Of a stretch of 64,000 bases of DNA, positions 46,682 through 59,635 are shown piece by piece. The notes under the pieces are model-generated. The model did no database searches, was not told the origin of the DNA, and worked only from the letters and a program-made list of their open reading frames with translations. Made by a program: the position numbers and the translations under genes. The DNA comes from Saposhnikovia divaricata (lineage: Eukaryota > Streptophyta > Magnoliopsida > Apiales > Apiaceae). The stretch is from assembly GCA_036435485.1 (NCBI GenBank), contig CM071598.1, forward strand, positions 205,757,148-205,821,147, read 5' to 3'. Every line of letters starts with the position of its first letter. Position 1 is the first letter of the stretch.

Positions 46682-49374
46682 AAGTCAATGTCATCAATTG
46701 ATCAACCCTTGCAACTACTTCACATGGATCTCTTTGGACCAGTCAATGTGTTGTCAATCTCAAAGAAGAAATACTGTCTTGTGATTATTGATGATTTCTC
46801 AAAATTCTCTTGGACATTCTTTCTACACTCTAAGGATGAGGCGGGTGAAGTCATTATAAATCGCATCAAGATAGTCAACAACAATCCTTTACTCAAAGTA
46901 AGAAGAATCAGAAGTGACAATGGAACTGAGTTCAAGAATTCTGTAATAAGAGAGTTTTGTGAAGAAGAAGGAATTATCCAAGAATTTTCTACACCAAGAA
47001 CTCCTCAACAAAATGGTGTAGTGGAAAGAAAGAACAGAACTCTAATTGAAGCTGCAAGAACAATGCTTGAAGAGTCTAAGCTACCAACATACTTCTGGGC
47101 AGAAGCTAAAAACACTGTATTCTACACTCAGAATATTTCTTTGGTCAATCAAGCAAAAGGCATGACACCTTATCAACTTTTCAAAGGCAAGAAACCAGCA
47201 ATCAACTTTCTGCATGTCTTTGGATGCAAATGCTTTGTACTGAAAAATCATGGTGAGCATCTTGGAAAATTTGATTCAAAGGCAGATGAAGCTATCTTTG
47301 TTGGATACTCAGCTGAAAAATCCTACAGAGTCTACAACCTAAGACTAAACATTGTAATGGAGTCCATGCATCTTGTCTTTGATGACAAGAAAATATTTGG
47401 TCTAGTAGATGAAGGTTTTCATGAGTCTCTCTCATTTGAGAATGAGAGAAGTGGTGAAGAAAGTGAAGATGATGAAGAATGGAGATCAAATGGTGTGAGA
47501 AACAGACAAGGATCATCAATTGAAGTGCAGAATGAACCACCTGTTGAAGAGCAACTTACACCATTTTGAAAATCAAAGAGAAGCATCTGTTGATGAACTT
47601 CCAAGAACTCCATCAATCTCGAGGGCCATACACTCGGGGGGAGTTTCTGACAATCAAAAATCAACAACAAGCCACAATGATCAACACAGAGAAAATGAAT
47701 CCACTTCATCAAGGTCAAACTTACCACCACAAAGAAAATGGACCAGGGATCATCCATTTGAGCTTATCATTGGAGATCCTAATGGAAAGGTCCAAACCAG
47801 AAGAGCAACTCAAGAAGAATGCTTATATAGTAGTTTTCTATCCAAAGAGGAACCAAAGAGAGTTGAACATGCTCTTCTGGATCCAGTCTGGGTTTTAGCA
47901 ATGCAAGAAGAGCTAAACCAGTTTGAAAGAAATGAAGTATGGAAACTTGTATCCAAACCTAAAGACAAATCAGTGATTGGCACTAAGTGGGTATTCAAGA
48001 ACAAGATGGATGAGAATGGCATAGTCACAAGAAATAAAGCTAGATTAGTTGCTAAAGGCTGCTGTCAAGAGGAAGGAATTGATTTTGAAGAAACCTTTGC
48101 TCCAGTGGCAAGGTTAGAAGCAATAATGATCTTCCTCGCCTATGCAGCACATGCCAATTTCAAAGTCTATCAAATGGATGTCAAGTGTGCATTTCTGAAT
48201 GGTATTTTGGAGGAGGAGGTGTATGTTAGTCAACCGCCTGGTTTTGAAGATCCAGACTTTCCAGAATATGTGTTCTTTCTACTCAAAGCACTCTATGGCC
48301 TGAAGCAAGCACCTAGAGCTTGGTATGACACACTCTCACAGTTCCTTATAGAGAATCACTTCATTCGAGGTACTATTGATAAAACTCTCTTTTATAGAAA
48401 TGTCCATGGCTCTATGATGCTTGTCCAAATTTATGTAGATGATATAATATTTGGGTCTACAGATGAGAAACTTTTCAAGAGATTTGCCAAACTCATGCAA
48501 AGTAGATATGAAATGAGTATGATGGGTGAATTAACTTATTTCTTGGTCTACAAGTTAAACAGGTGAATGAGGAAATTTTGTAAGTCAAATAAAATACATT
48601 TATGATCTTTTAAAAAGGTTTGATTTAGCAGATTGATCTTCTGCAAAAACACCCATGGCCACTACCACTAAGCTTGAACTGAATACTAAGGAAAAGAAGG
48701 TGGACATGACAAGCTATAGGGGCATGGTTGGATCTATTTTATACTTAACAACTAGTAGACCTGATATTATGTTTGCTACATGTTTATGTGCTAGATTTCA
48801 AGCTGATCCTAGGGAATCTCACTTAGTAGCTATTAAACAGATTTTCAGATATCTCAAGGGAACACCAAACCTTGGTATTTGGTACCCTAGAGATTCTGGT
48901 TTTGATCTAATTGGTTACTCAGATGCAGATTATGCAGGTTGCAAAATGGATAGAAAAAGTACCACAGGAACCTATTAATTCTTGGGAAACAAGCTAGTCT
49001 CATGGTTTAGGAAGAAGCAGAACTCAGTATCTACGTCAACTGCAGAGGCTGAATACATAGCAGCTGGGAGTTGTTGTTCACAGATTCTATGGATGAGAAA
49101 TCAAATACTTGACTATGGAGTTAAAGTTGAGAAGATCCTCATTTTCTGTGATAACACTAGTGCAATTGCAATATCAAAGAATCCAGTGCAGCATTCTAGA
49201 ACCAAGCACATAGACATCAGATACCATTTCATCAGGGAACATGTGATGAAAGGCACTGTGGAACTGCATTTTGTTCCTAGTGAAAAACAGTTGGCAGACA
49301 TTTTTACTAAAGCTTTGGATGAAGCAACATTTTCAAGGTTGGTAAGTGAGCTTGGTATGTTAAGTTTCAGATGA
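46682..49374 (+). pseudogene. pol: Copia-3 integrase, reverse transcriptase and RNase H
   Basis: Integrase core with D in VIIDDFSKFSW, D in RSDNGTEFK and E in QQNGVVERKNRTL. The frame shifts near 47520-47569, then RT follows: VYQMDVKCAFLNG, VYVSQPPGFEDP, LYGLKQAPRAWYD and the YVDD box at about 48432. More lesions: frameshifts near 48545 and 48580, a TGA near 48630 and a TAA at 48976-48978. RNase H ends with STAEAEYIAAGSC ... LGMLSFR and a stop at 49372-49374. Confidence 0.9.
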
Positions 49375-50019
49375 TCATTTAAAATGTCTGTTCAATTAGT
49401 TGCATCCAGTGAATTTCATTCTCTGGATTTTGTTTGTTTTATTTGCTTATCTGCATGATTATTCTGGAGATATCATTGTAGCATAATTAAATATTTTATT
49501 GACATATATCAATTAATGATATTTTGTTAATTTTATGTCTATTTAATTGTGAGTTTATCTGATTATTGTGGATTAATTCTTGATTCACTAAGTGATTATT
49601 TTTAAATCCATAATAATTAGAAGTATTAAATATGTGTATATGTGTATAGGCTGATAGGTCTTGCTGATATGATGTTTTTCGGCCGACAGGTTTCGGTGAT
49701 AAGATGTTTTTTCAGCTAATTAGGTTGTTAGGTGAGAAATTATTGAGCGGTGTTATTTTTTCAAACATAACTTGTCACTATTACACCTAACCCACTAATC
49801 CTTGAAATCTTATAAATGATGAGTTTTTGTTTGTGTTTAACATCATCATTTTTCAGATATACAGAGCATATACACACAATTGCTGAATATTTCGAGCTTT
49901 GATCGGAAATATCTCTCAATCTAGCTGGTGGTTTTTAGATCAAATTTCATATTCTTGCTTTATACATCATCCTTTATAAAAACTAACCCTTGTTTTTGAA
50001 TTTCCTCAAAGTTTTGAAA
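49375..50019 (+). other. Spacer between pol and third ORF of Copia-3
   Basis: AT-rich, no ORF. Could hold a splice acceptor or promoter for the third ORF; not identifiable by reading. Confidence 0.5.
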
Positions 50020-52125
50020 ATGGCATTGCAGGGAAGCTTTTTAATTGCTAAAGTTAATCCTATTTCCATTCAGCAAATCAAAACCATTCTGGATGAGCAA
50101 TTTCGGGCTTGGACACAATTTCTGAATGAACATTCATTAATTCGCTATGCTTTAGTTACACTAGTGTAGCTTAACCATGATGCATTGCGTGAACTATATT
50201 GCAGTGCGGTTAACACTTCTGGACCGGACGGGTGTGCAATCACATATCGACTGTTTGGTAGGTCGATTAGGGTCACTGAACGAGATGTTAATCGAATTCT
50301 TCATTTCCTATGGAAAATCTTGTTTTTGATCCTACACCTGAACAGATTGAAATGTTCTTTCGTTTTATAATGTACCAAGATGGCAATTTCAATACTGGTA
50401 ATCTTTCTAGAACGTTTCTAACCCAGTACTGGAATTTCTTCTTTCACACTCTTAACCATGTTTTTTCCTTAGATAGAACAAATCAAGATTGAATACCTGA
50501 ATTTATTCAAAAAAATAGGGTATGCGGTCGCCGATAATTTGAGGATTAATTTTGGAAAAATATTTCTTGGTCATATCATTTTAAAGATGAAACACTTGGG
50601 AACAAGAGATGTTCAGACTCAAAATGTCAAATGTCTATATCCAAGGTTTCTACAACTAATATTAAATGATTTTTTGAATGATGAAGATAGGGCACGCTTG
50701 GAAAATGGTCAAAAGGTGGAATTTTCTTCCATGAAGACGAATGTAATTAATTACATAAGCAAAAAGAAATATACGGATGTGCCTACAGTCCTAACTGAAT
50801 ATCTAAAGACTGTCCCACTTCCGTTGTTACCAAGACCAGTGAGAGCAGGTATACGAAAAGGTAATATTTCAATCCCTGCTATTCCAACCTCTGTATTCCC
50901 TGCTGTGTCACAGGAAATACAGTTTCTACAGCCCCCAGTGGCCATCTTACCCGACCAAGAGCAGGAAATCCCACCGACTCTAACACAGGTCGAAGAGCCC
51001 ATTCTACAAATGCAAACACAAACACAACAAACTCCTGCACCTCAATTGTCACTTAAACGACCATCCATCAACATTTTTGAGGGAGATAGTGCCTCAGCAG
51101 CACCACATAAGGAGTTAGTTACATCAGCCGCTCTACCTTATTCTAAACGGAGTAAACCCAATGAACCTGAGGTAACGGCAACTGTTATTGAAACAATTCT
51201 TCCTTATCCAATGAGTGAAAATGTAAATGAGGTTGAATTGATGGGAGAAACTATCTTGAGTTCCATTTCACGGAACATAAGAGTGGTTGATGATCTTTCT
51301 AAAGATCAAATGCCTTCACAGGCATCCGGGGTGGAATTACCTACCTCAATAACTACTGGTGAATCTTCCATTTTACAGAAAGATCCATCGGTAGGTGGTT
51401 CTTTTTTGAACCAAGTGTCTTCACAGACATACGAGGGAAACTTGGGTTTTGTGCCATTTAATCGATTCAAGTTTAACCTCCCAGAGGGAAAATCTTTGGA
51501 TCTCTTTCGAGATTTACCACTCTTTACCGGTGGTCGGCAACTCGCTTCACGCGAGGACGGAAGCTCACGAACTTTCATTGCACCATCCGTGACCTCTAAA
51601 AAAGGGGCTAGGATGATTTCATTTGCAGGTACACATATCGGTGGAAGCTCTGGAGGAGAGTTGAGGGAAACACGGACAAAACATGTAAGTGTCACCCAAA
51701 CCACTAAACCGAGTGAATATAGAGTGTTGAGTGAAACACCTGCAGAACGTACGAGTGAGCAACCTACTCAATCACATGCACCTGTAACCAGAAAGGAATA
51801 CAGCAGACTCCTTACACGGGTCCAAACAATGGAGAAAGAGTTGCCAAATATCCGTAAGTCCATTGCAGAAATCAAAAAATTGCAACTTATTCAACATGAT
51901 GTATTCCAGGTTCAATTGAATACCATGGCAACCCAGTTTAATGATGCAATCAACTCCTTGGTAAAGTCATCTTCGTCTAATTTACCAACTCCACATCCTA
52001 CTACTCTGGAGGATAACCCAACCGAGGGGGAGAAGTTGGATGATCAAGAAAAATCTACTAGGCATAAGGGCAAGGAAAAGGTTATTGACACGGAATTAAC
52101 TTTATTTTGGGAAAGGAAAAGCTAA
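50020..52125 (+). pseudogene. Third ORF of Copia-3 (env-like position)
   Basis: Starts MALQGSFLIAKVNPISIQQI and, after a TAG at 50167, a frameshift near 50300, a TGA at 50490 and another shift near 50505, reads on to TAA at 52123. The N-terminal half (ITYRLFGRSIRVTERDVNRI, SRTFLTQYWNFFFHTLNHVF, IGYAVADNLRINFG, YPRFLQLIL) matches the Copia-2 third ORF. Then comes a Pro/Gln/Thr-rich region and, near the end, a coiled-coil-like part (YSRLLTRVQTMEKELPNIRK). No clear membrane segment or signal peptide is seen. The role is unknown. Confidence 0.7.
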
Positions 52126-52344
52126 TAGGAGTATTAGTGCTATGTGGAAAGAAAGCAAGGCAAACTTGAAGATATGTTCAGTTTAAAGGAACAATTGTCT
52201 TGCACTTGTTCAAATTTTAGAAATCTGGAAAATGTATATATGATCCAGAAAGCGCTTTAATATTATTTATCTTTGTATTTCATTTTTTGTTGTATCAGTT
52301 GAGTTATCCTCTAGGAATTTTCTTGTCAAACCCTAACAATCAAA

Positions 52345-52355
52345 TAAGGGGAGAT
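52345..52355 (+). other. Polypurine tract of Copia-3
   Basis: aaggggagat directly before the 3' LTR. Confidence 0.8.
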
Positions 52356-53389
52356 TGTAAAGCATAATGTAATGTAATATGTAATAGAGACATATATACT
52401 CAACTAGGAAAAAAGATAAATAATATTAACTCTATACATGGATCGTGAAATTTGAAGAACATGCATCAACAAGGATCAAGTCGCTGAAAGAAGTTCATTA
52501 ACATGATCAAGCCTCAGTGACAAAATAAGATGTACAGATGATTCAGTTGAAGGGCCAAAAGATTCCAGTGATAAAGTTTTTATGGTTGCACAATTCTTAG
52601 CAGTGTTCGTAAAGACATGATACGAAGACCACGAGTGAATGTTAGTCGTATGTGAACCAGACCAGTTGCACTAGGCGTCAACACTTCACAAAGGAATCGA
52701 AGTATCTAACTCAGAAAAACTGTTAAGAGGTATGATTGAGTTTAGAGCAGTGTTGATATCCTCTAGTCAGTTGGAAGCTGAATATTTAAGGATGTCAAAT
52801 TAAGAGGAAAATGAATAGTATCCGAAATTACTATACATGAATAGTATCCGAAATTATTATTCATATGACTAGTAGTTACTATTCATATGAATAGTAACTA
52901 AAATTACTATTCATATAAAAAGTAAACAAAAGCAGGTGGGATGAAAAAAAGCAGGTGGGACAAGTGAAAAACATAAAGAAGAAAAACAGAAAAGAAGAAA
53001 GCTGGCGGCGGCAGATGTTTGTCACCCGTTACGTAATATTAGCCACATAGTGATTTTCTAGAATCTATAAATAGACCTGTTGTATTTTATTTCAAAAAAC
53101 ACCTCAACACCCAACTCTCTCTTCACTCTCTTATATCTTCTCTGTGTAAGCTGCTAGATAGTCCATCTAGTAGGAAAGCCGGCTTAGCCCGCTTTCAGGA
53201 AGTGTCGGGTAGAAGGTCCTCGTGCCTAAACTATCCTTAGGAGTGTTCTGTTTTGAAGCTAATCCATTGGATTAGAAGTTGTAACACCCCTTCGAGTTTA
53301 TTATCAATAAAGATATATTCTCGGAATTATTTTTTATTTTTGGTAGTATCGTATTCAACCCCCCTTCTACGATACTTCGGGACCTAACA
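52356..53389 (+). repeat. 3' LTR of Copia-3
   Basis: Matches the 5' LTR with scattered substitutions and small deletions; the palindromic cluster (52811-52920) has lost part of a unit. More divergent than the LTR pairs of Gyp-A and Gyp-B, so the insertion is older. Confidence 0.93.
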
Positions 53390-53394
53390 TCATG

Positions 53395-54960
53395 ATCATT
53401 TTCATTTCCTCCCCTTGTGAAGTTGCTACTATTCATGGGTGTGTCTTGGATGCTAGTCTCTTCCTTGTTGATTGGATCAGATTCTTCTCTTGTTTCATCA
53501 TTCATTTGAGTTTGTTGAACTAGAGTTTCAACTTCAGTTTCAATCTCTTCATCAGAATCATCTAGATTTTCAAACTTTAATGGATCTCTATCTTTATCAT
53601 TGGCTTCTTCTAATCCAGGTAGTTTGTTGTCATCAAATGTCACATATGTGCTTTCCATAACTTTCTTTTAACTGATGACATAAACTTTGTATGCAATTCT
53701 CTCCATAGAATAACCAAGAAAAATTCCTTCAAATGTCTTTGCATCAAACTTCCCAACATATTCTGATTGTCTTTCAAAATAAAACATTTGCTTCCAAAAG
53801 TGTGAACATAATTTAGAGTAGGCTTCTTTCCAGTCATCAAATTATAAGGTGTCTTTCCAGTGTTTTTGTTGATGAGGGTTCTGTTCTGGATATAGCATGC
53901 AGTGCTCACAGCCTCAGCCCAAAAAACATGTAGGCATCTTTGCATCAAGCAACATTGTTCTAGCAGCCTCAATTAGAGTTCTATTCTTTCTCTCAACTAC
54001 TCCATTTTGTTGTGGAGTCCTTGGAGCTGAGAATTATTGAGAAATGCCATTCTCTTTGCAAAATGCTTCAAGTAAGGCATTTCTGAACTCTGTTCCATTA
54101 TCACTTCTCAATGCAATCACACTTGCATTGTTTGCTTTTGCTTCCTTATCAACTTTCTTTATATGCTCAATGATTACTTGTGGGGCCTCATCCTTTGATG
54201 CTAGAAATTCCACCCATGTATACCTTGTGTAGTCATCAACCATCACTAGGGCATACTTCTTTCTTGAGAGTGACATAATATTGACAGGCCCAAATAAATC
54301 CATATGAATTAATTGCAGGGGCTTGGTGATTGATGTCACTGTCTTTGACTTGTGGCTTGACCTTTTCATCTTTCCTTTTTGGCAAGCCTCACACACTCTT
54401 TCTTGATAGAATTCAAGTGTGGGCATGCCTCTCACCAACTCTCTTTTGACTAGAGAATTAATGGCCTTGAAGTTTAGGTGTGATAACTTCTTGTGCCATA
54501 GCCAACAATCTTCATTTGATGCTTTTGAGTAGAAGCAACAAACTTTGTCCTTGTTTGCAGAGTCCATATTGGCTACAAAAAGGCTTCCTTTTCTTACTCC
54601 AGATAGAGCAAAATCACCAGTCTTCTTGTGGGTGATCAAACATTCATCTTTGTCAAAATTTACCTTGAATCCTCTATCACTAAACTGACCAACACTTAAC
54701 AGATTATGCTTGAGACCCTTGACTAGTGCTACATCTTCAATGATGACATTACCAACTTTTAACTTGCCATATCCCAATGTGTTACCCATGCTGTCATTTC
54801 CAAAAGCAACCATTGGGCCAACCTTCTCCTCATATTGTGATAGCAGGGCCATATCACCAGTCATGTGATTTGAGCATCCACTGTCCAAAATCCACATGAC
54901 CTTCTTTTCACTTTCTTTGCCCTGCAAGCACAAAGGTATTATTCCTTCTTTGGTACCCAA
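53395..54960 (-). pseudogene. pol: Copia-2 protease and integrase
   Basis: The protease site DSG (MWILDSGCSNHMTGD) is near 54855-54900, followed by the pre-integrase zinc motif (HKKLSHLNFK ... CEACQKGKMKR) and the integrase core: D in VMVDDYTRYTWVEF, D in LRSDNGTEFRN and E in QQNGVVERKNRTL. A TAA at 54031 and frame changes near 53940 and 53745 break the integrase. The linker to RT (SDEEIETEVETLVQQT) is cut at 53394 by Copia-3 and resumes at 43767. Confidence 0.88.
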
Positions 54961-57418
54961 ACAAGTTTGGGTCCACTTGGCTTAGAAACAGATTTATCAA
55001 AAACAGCATGCTTATCAACTTTCTTAGGACTAGTCTTCTTGTCACTGTTAGAAGTCTTAGAATCTGAATTCTTAGACTTAGGTGACAGAGGTACCTTCCT
55101 AACTCTAGGAGGACTTGAAGACTCTGGCCTTGTGTAGTGTGTGTGAATGTTGTGACTGATGCAACCATCCATAAATTGTCTTCTTAAATTAAAATAGCTA
55201 GTCATAACATTCATGTTGCATGGCATAGTTTATCACAGAAAGGTAAATCTCTATGTCTTAAAGGCACAGAGCAATCATAGAAAGGCTTAGCTACACTACC
55301 AGTTGGTTTCTTGCATGCATGAGTTAAGTGATTAGTGCTAAAACAGTTTTGACAAACTTTTCTAGGGGCATTTGGCACATAAGCATAATTATTATTCTTG
55401 TTTATCCCTAGCTTGCCATTCCTATTTTGTTTTTTATTAGCCACTTTCTTCTCAGATTCATTTTTCCCAGCTGAAACAAACTTCTCAGGTCTTGGTCTAC
55501 CTCCTACTGGCTTCTTGGCTTTTGCCTTGACACTCTCACTCTTAGAGGATGCTGGTTGTTCACTAGACCGTGCCTCATCCTCATCATTCAGCATTTGCTT
55601 AATGAGTATGGCGTCCTCATCAATTTCAAATGTTGGTTCTTTAAAAATTGGAGACTCAGTCTTTTTCAAAATGTGAGGCACTTCATCTTGAACAACTATG
55701 TCATCTTCAATGACAGCATAGCCTTTCCTCTATTTAAGAGTGCCATAGTCAAGTCCAATGACAGCCTTGGGTTTAGCTTGGTTTTTCTCATGGTTCGACT
55801 GCAATAGACTAGAGGAGTTATTAAAGGTTTTCAGTTTGAATTCATTTTCAGCTAGTTCATCCCTAAGAGCCTTCTCAACCTGACTAGCACATAGAACCTT
55901 ATTCTGCAGATATTCAACTTCTTTCTTAAGGTTATCTACTTGCATAGCAGTTAGCTCAAGTTCCTCATTCTTCTTGTTTAACAGTTCATTCTTAGCAGAC
56001 AGTTTGGAAATCTCTTCATTACCAGCAATCATACTAGTATGAATATTAAACATTTCAATAGATAGTTGTTCAACCATGCATTTATACTTAGAAATAGACA
56101 TATCTATGGTAGTGAGAGATGGTACCTGAGAGTCAGACAGAGATTGTTCGTCCTTGGAATCAGCCATCAAGGCATAGTTACAGAATTCTTGCTCCTTTCC
56201 ATCACTATCAGAGTCATCCCAACACTTCCCTTCAGCTATGTAGGCCTTGTATTGTGTTTACTTTTTCAGAAGGGCCTCATACTTAGCTTCAAGCTCTAGA
56301 AACTCCTTATCCTTCTTTTTAGGCTTCTTGCATTCACTGGCAAAATGCCCTAGGTCATTGCATCTATAACACCTTACAGATGACCTATCCACATGGCTGG
56401 TTTTGAATTTATTCTTGTTTGCTTTCACAGGTGCCTTGCTCTTGTTGAATGAATGGTTTTGGGGTCTAGGTTTGAAGGGTTGGTTCCTCTTGGATCTGAT
56501 GTTTGGAAACTTTCTTGCCATGAAAGCATATGAAGTGTTTTCCATGCCATCTAGCTCTTCAAGAGTATAGAACTCTTCTTCTTCCTTCTCCTCAACAAGT
56601 TCAGTCACTTCACCTTCATTTTCTTCACCATCTACTATCTCTTCTATCCTAAGCTGACTTGTAGATGCTTCTTGGTCTTGAACAGATTTGCTGACAATCA
56701 AGGCACATGATGTGTTTACCATTCTGTCTTGGTTGGCTTAGATAGCCCTCTTCTGGAGCAACTCAAGCTCATGAGTCTTTAAAACCCCGTAGAGCACATT
56801 ATATGTGACTTTGTTCAAATCTCTTTCTCTTAGAGAAATGACCCTTTGCTCTAGATGGTTTGGTGAAGACAATAGAAACTTCATGTTCAACTCCTTGGTG
56901 CTGCAAACCTTCCCATTCATCTGTAGCTCAGTCACCAGCTTGTGAAACCTTTCAAACATGTCAGTAATGCTTTCCTTGGTCTGAGCCATGAAAGCTTCAT
57001 ACTGTGTGACCAGTATCTGTTTTTTGTTTTCTCTAACCTCCTCTGTTCCTTCACATAACACCTAAATATGATCCCACATCTCCTTTTCTGTTTTGCAAGA
57101 GTCTATGTTAGCAAACATTGACATTTTCATAGAATCTATGATTAATAACATGAGATGACTATCGAGAGCAACCATCTTCTTTTCTATCTCAGTCCATTTG
57201 GATGGTTCTTTAGCCACATAGGATCTTGTAATGGTTACAGTTCAAACAGTCTTATCAGGAATCTCCTGTTGTGGAACAAAGGGACCATTCTTGAGTATCT
57301 CAGGATATAGAGGGTTGGCAGCTTTGATGAACAACAGCATTTTAATCTTCCAGAGGTTGTAATTCTCTTTGTCGAACTTAGGGACCTTCACTGTTCCTGT
57401 AGTCTTTGGTGTATTCAT
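54961..57418 (-). pseudogene. gag: Copia-2 gag
   Basis: Starts with MNTPKTTGTVKVPKFDKENY at 57418. Stops near 57240, 57062, 56738, 56258 and 55730 and shifts near 55215 and 54945 break it. Two zinc knuckles are visible, CYRCNDLGHFASEC (about 56331-56373) and CQNCFSTNHLTHAC (about 55310-55352), separated by a coiled-coil part (ISKLSAKNELLNKKNEELEL). Copia-1 and Copia-3 have one knuckle only, so this Gag is of a different, longer type. Confidence 0.85.
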
Positions 57419-57448
57419 GATCTTTTTCTGTTTTTAAATAAACAGCCT

Positions 57449-57460
57449 GCTCTGATACCA
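57449..57460 (-). other. Primer binding site of Copia-2 (initiator tRNA-Met)
   Basis: Minus strand tggtatcagagc, two bases inside the 5' LTR. Confidence 0.9.
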
Positions 57461-57462
57461 CT

Positions 57463-58762
57463 TGTTGAGTATTGAATATACCGAAGAGAATACAGATGGG
57501 GGGTGAATGGATTCTCAACCTTTTCATCTGATAAGAGTTTTAGGTGAAGATTGTTTGAAGGGTTTTAATCTGGTTATGTAACAAAGTGTGTGTTTGTGTT
57601 TAACAGATTATGTAAGTGCGGAATATAAATACAAGAACACGATCACTCACTTTAATCTAATATTGTATTTAATAAAGATTTGCTACAAACTGTGAATACA
57701 AATGTTAGTATTCTCAGCTTCACTTTTCTCAGAGAGATGTATATATGTAAATGTTCTTGAAAAGCTTAAGTACTAGAAGAAGTAAGGTTGTACTCTATAG
57801 AACATGAGTACAACTACTTACTACAAACAGGGTAACATACAAAATTACTTTCTAATATGTCTATCCCTTTTTGAGTAATATCCAAACGGCTTGAGATTTG
57901 ACTTTCTTTAACTCTGTTCAGATCCACTTCTTTAGCAGCTTGTCTCCTAATACATCTCTCTAAGCTTCTTGTAGTCTTTCCAAAATTACTTTATAGTATT
58001 GTGGTCCATAAAGTGTTTTGGCTTGCTGTAGGTTTCTCACTTGTACAATTCTCCAGTATTTTGTCCCCAAGATTGTATTCGAGAAGTAACTAAGTGGTTT
58101 ATTCGAGAACTAGAATTGACTTGATCGATAACTCTGAGTTCTCGAATATTGTAAAGTTGACATATCGAATCACTTCTCGAATAGCTCTTTTCTTCAGGAA
58201 TCTTTGAGTTGTCGAATGGAGCATTTAACTTATCGAATTCCTGAGATGTCGAATAGCTTTCTGAGTCTTTGAGATATCGAATGAGCTTTGACTTGTTGAC
58301 TCCTGGAGAACTCGAATGGTGCTTTGACTTGTTGACTTTCTGAGTTCTCGAATAGAGTAAAAGACATATCGAATCTCTGATATATCGAATGAGATATCGA
58401 ATAGTGTCTTTTGAGATATCGAATCCCTGACTTCTCGAATGCTAGACTTCTCGAATATAATAAACATACTTCTCGAATTGGTACTTAGACAAATCTTCAT
58501 TCTCCAAATTCCAACTGTGTTTATTTTGACAGTCTTGGTCTTCAAGCTTGAGGCATGATCCTTGGAACTTCTTTCAAGCATTATTCTCTGACTTTAATTA
58601 CAGTTACACAGGTAGAATTTGATGCCTGTCATAAGTACTACAACAAGTAGAAACTCTACAACTAGAGGTTCCCTCAGTTAAGAGGTCATGTAGGTAATGC
58701 AAAGCATTACAGACAATTAGGCCTGTTATTAGATGTATACAGGCATGCCTCTGTGACTAACA
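57463..58762 (-). repeat. 5' LTR of Copia-2
   Basis: TG...CA ends, 1300 bp, matching the left copy without its insert. Carries the same ttctcgaat / gatatcgaat repeats (58080-58480), here with one extra unit group near 58390-58450. Confidence 0.92.
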
Positions 58763-59136
58763 CTATCCAATTACATTTTTCAGCTAAAACACATTATCTT
58801 CTCTAACTTTTCTAACTAGAACTTCTCATTTCCAAAATATCACAGGTCATTCTATTAATGAAATAAACTAATAAAATTATGATTACTAATAACTAATTGA
58901 TTACCTTTTTTAGATAAAATGTAATATCTTTTCTATATTTTTTAACTATAATTTCTTATCTTCATACTTTCTTTTCGTACTTATCTATCCTTACTTAAAT
59001 ATTTATTACTGGTAAAAATGTGTTATCTTTTATATTTTTAAATAACTAATTGATTTCAATATTTTATATTCTAAAAATACTATGGGCAATTATATTTAAT
59101 AAAATAAAATAATATTATTATGACTACTAATAAGTA
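58763..59136 (+). repeat. Outer Helitron sequence to the right of Copia-2
   Basis: Continues the diverged repeat units of 26390-27147 (cagctaaaacacattatc, gattactaataactaattga). Its start joins 27147 without a gap once Copia-2 and one target copy are removed. Confidence 0.65.
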
Positions 59137-59387
59137 CTCCCTCTGTCCCATCCATTTCTTTACATAAAAAACTGCGTATCTGACACACATTTTAAGGTGC
59201 ATTTTAAGGATAGTTCTATAACTTATTTTTGATATTTTCTTTTTTTGTATAAAAATATGATTGTTCTATTTTTATACAAAAAAAGAAAATATCAAAAATA
59301 AGTTATAGAACTATCCTTAAAATTCACCTTAAAATCCGTGTCGGAAACTGATCCGCAAATGTAAACTACTACATGGGACAGAGGGAG
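59137..59387. mobile_element. Stowaway-type MITE with perfect snapback
   Basis: Ends ctccctctgtcccat and the inverse, flanked by TA (59135-59136, 59388-59389), 251 bp: the classic Stowaway form. Inside, 59201-59256 and 59268-59323 are perfect inverse copies of 56 bp around an 11-nt loop, so one strand folds into a long hairpin. Confidence 0.85.
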
Positions 59388-59635
59388 TAATAATTAACAA
59401 ATTACATTTTCAGCTAAAACACGTTACCTTTTATATTTTCTCTCACTAAAACCTCTTATTTTCCAATAGTATCACAGATAATTGTATTCAATAAAATAAT
59501 TTCATAATAATTAATAATTGGCTGGTTATCTTTTTTCAGCTAAATCGTATTATCTTATCTATATCTTGTAACTAATTTTTTTTAAAAAAATAATATGACC
59601 AATATAAATATAATTATATTTATATCAGTGTTTTA
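59388..59635 (+). other. Outer Helitron sequence between MITEs
   Basis: AT-rich; further copies of the cagctaaaacacgtta-type units. No gene. Confidence 0.5.

Larger units (their letters stand above)
43768..53389 (+). mobile_element. Copia-3: full-length SIRE-like Ty1/copia element
   Basis: LTRs 43768-44816 and 52356-53389 (TG...CA) enclose primer site, gag, protease, integrase, RT, RNase H, a third ORF and a polypurine tract, in copia order. A perfect 5-bp duplication tcatg (43763-43767, 53390-53394) flanks it. It is inserted against the direction of Copia-2, between that element's integrase and RT. Length is 9.6 kb. The polyprotein has several stops and frameshifts, so it is structurally complete but coding-defective. 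Confidence 0.94.
27148..58762 (-). mobile_element. Copia-2: SIRE-like Ty1/copia element with nested insertions
   Basis: Two LTRs of about 1.3 kb (27148-28822 with an insert, and 57463-58762) enclose, on the minus strand, primer site, gag, protease, integrase, RT, RNase H and a large third ORF. It is flanked by ctaac (27143-27147) and ctatc (58763-58767), a 5-bp duplication with one change. Its present 31.6 kb is due to a solo LTR, Gyp-B (34241-41685) and Copia-3 (43768-53389); without them it is about 14 kb, long for copia but within the range of SIRE-type elements. All coding parts have stops or frameshifts. Confidence 0.9.

Noticed and set aside
51306..51704. 132-codon minus ORF in the third ORF of Copia-3
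   Set aside because: Antisense shadow of the plus-strand frame, which matches Copia-2.
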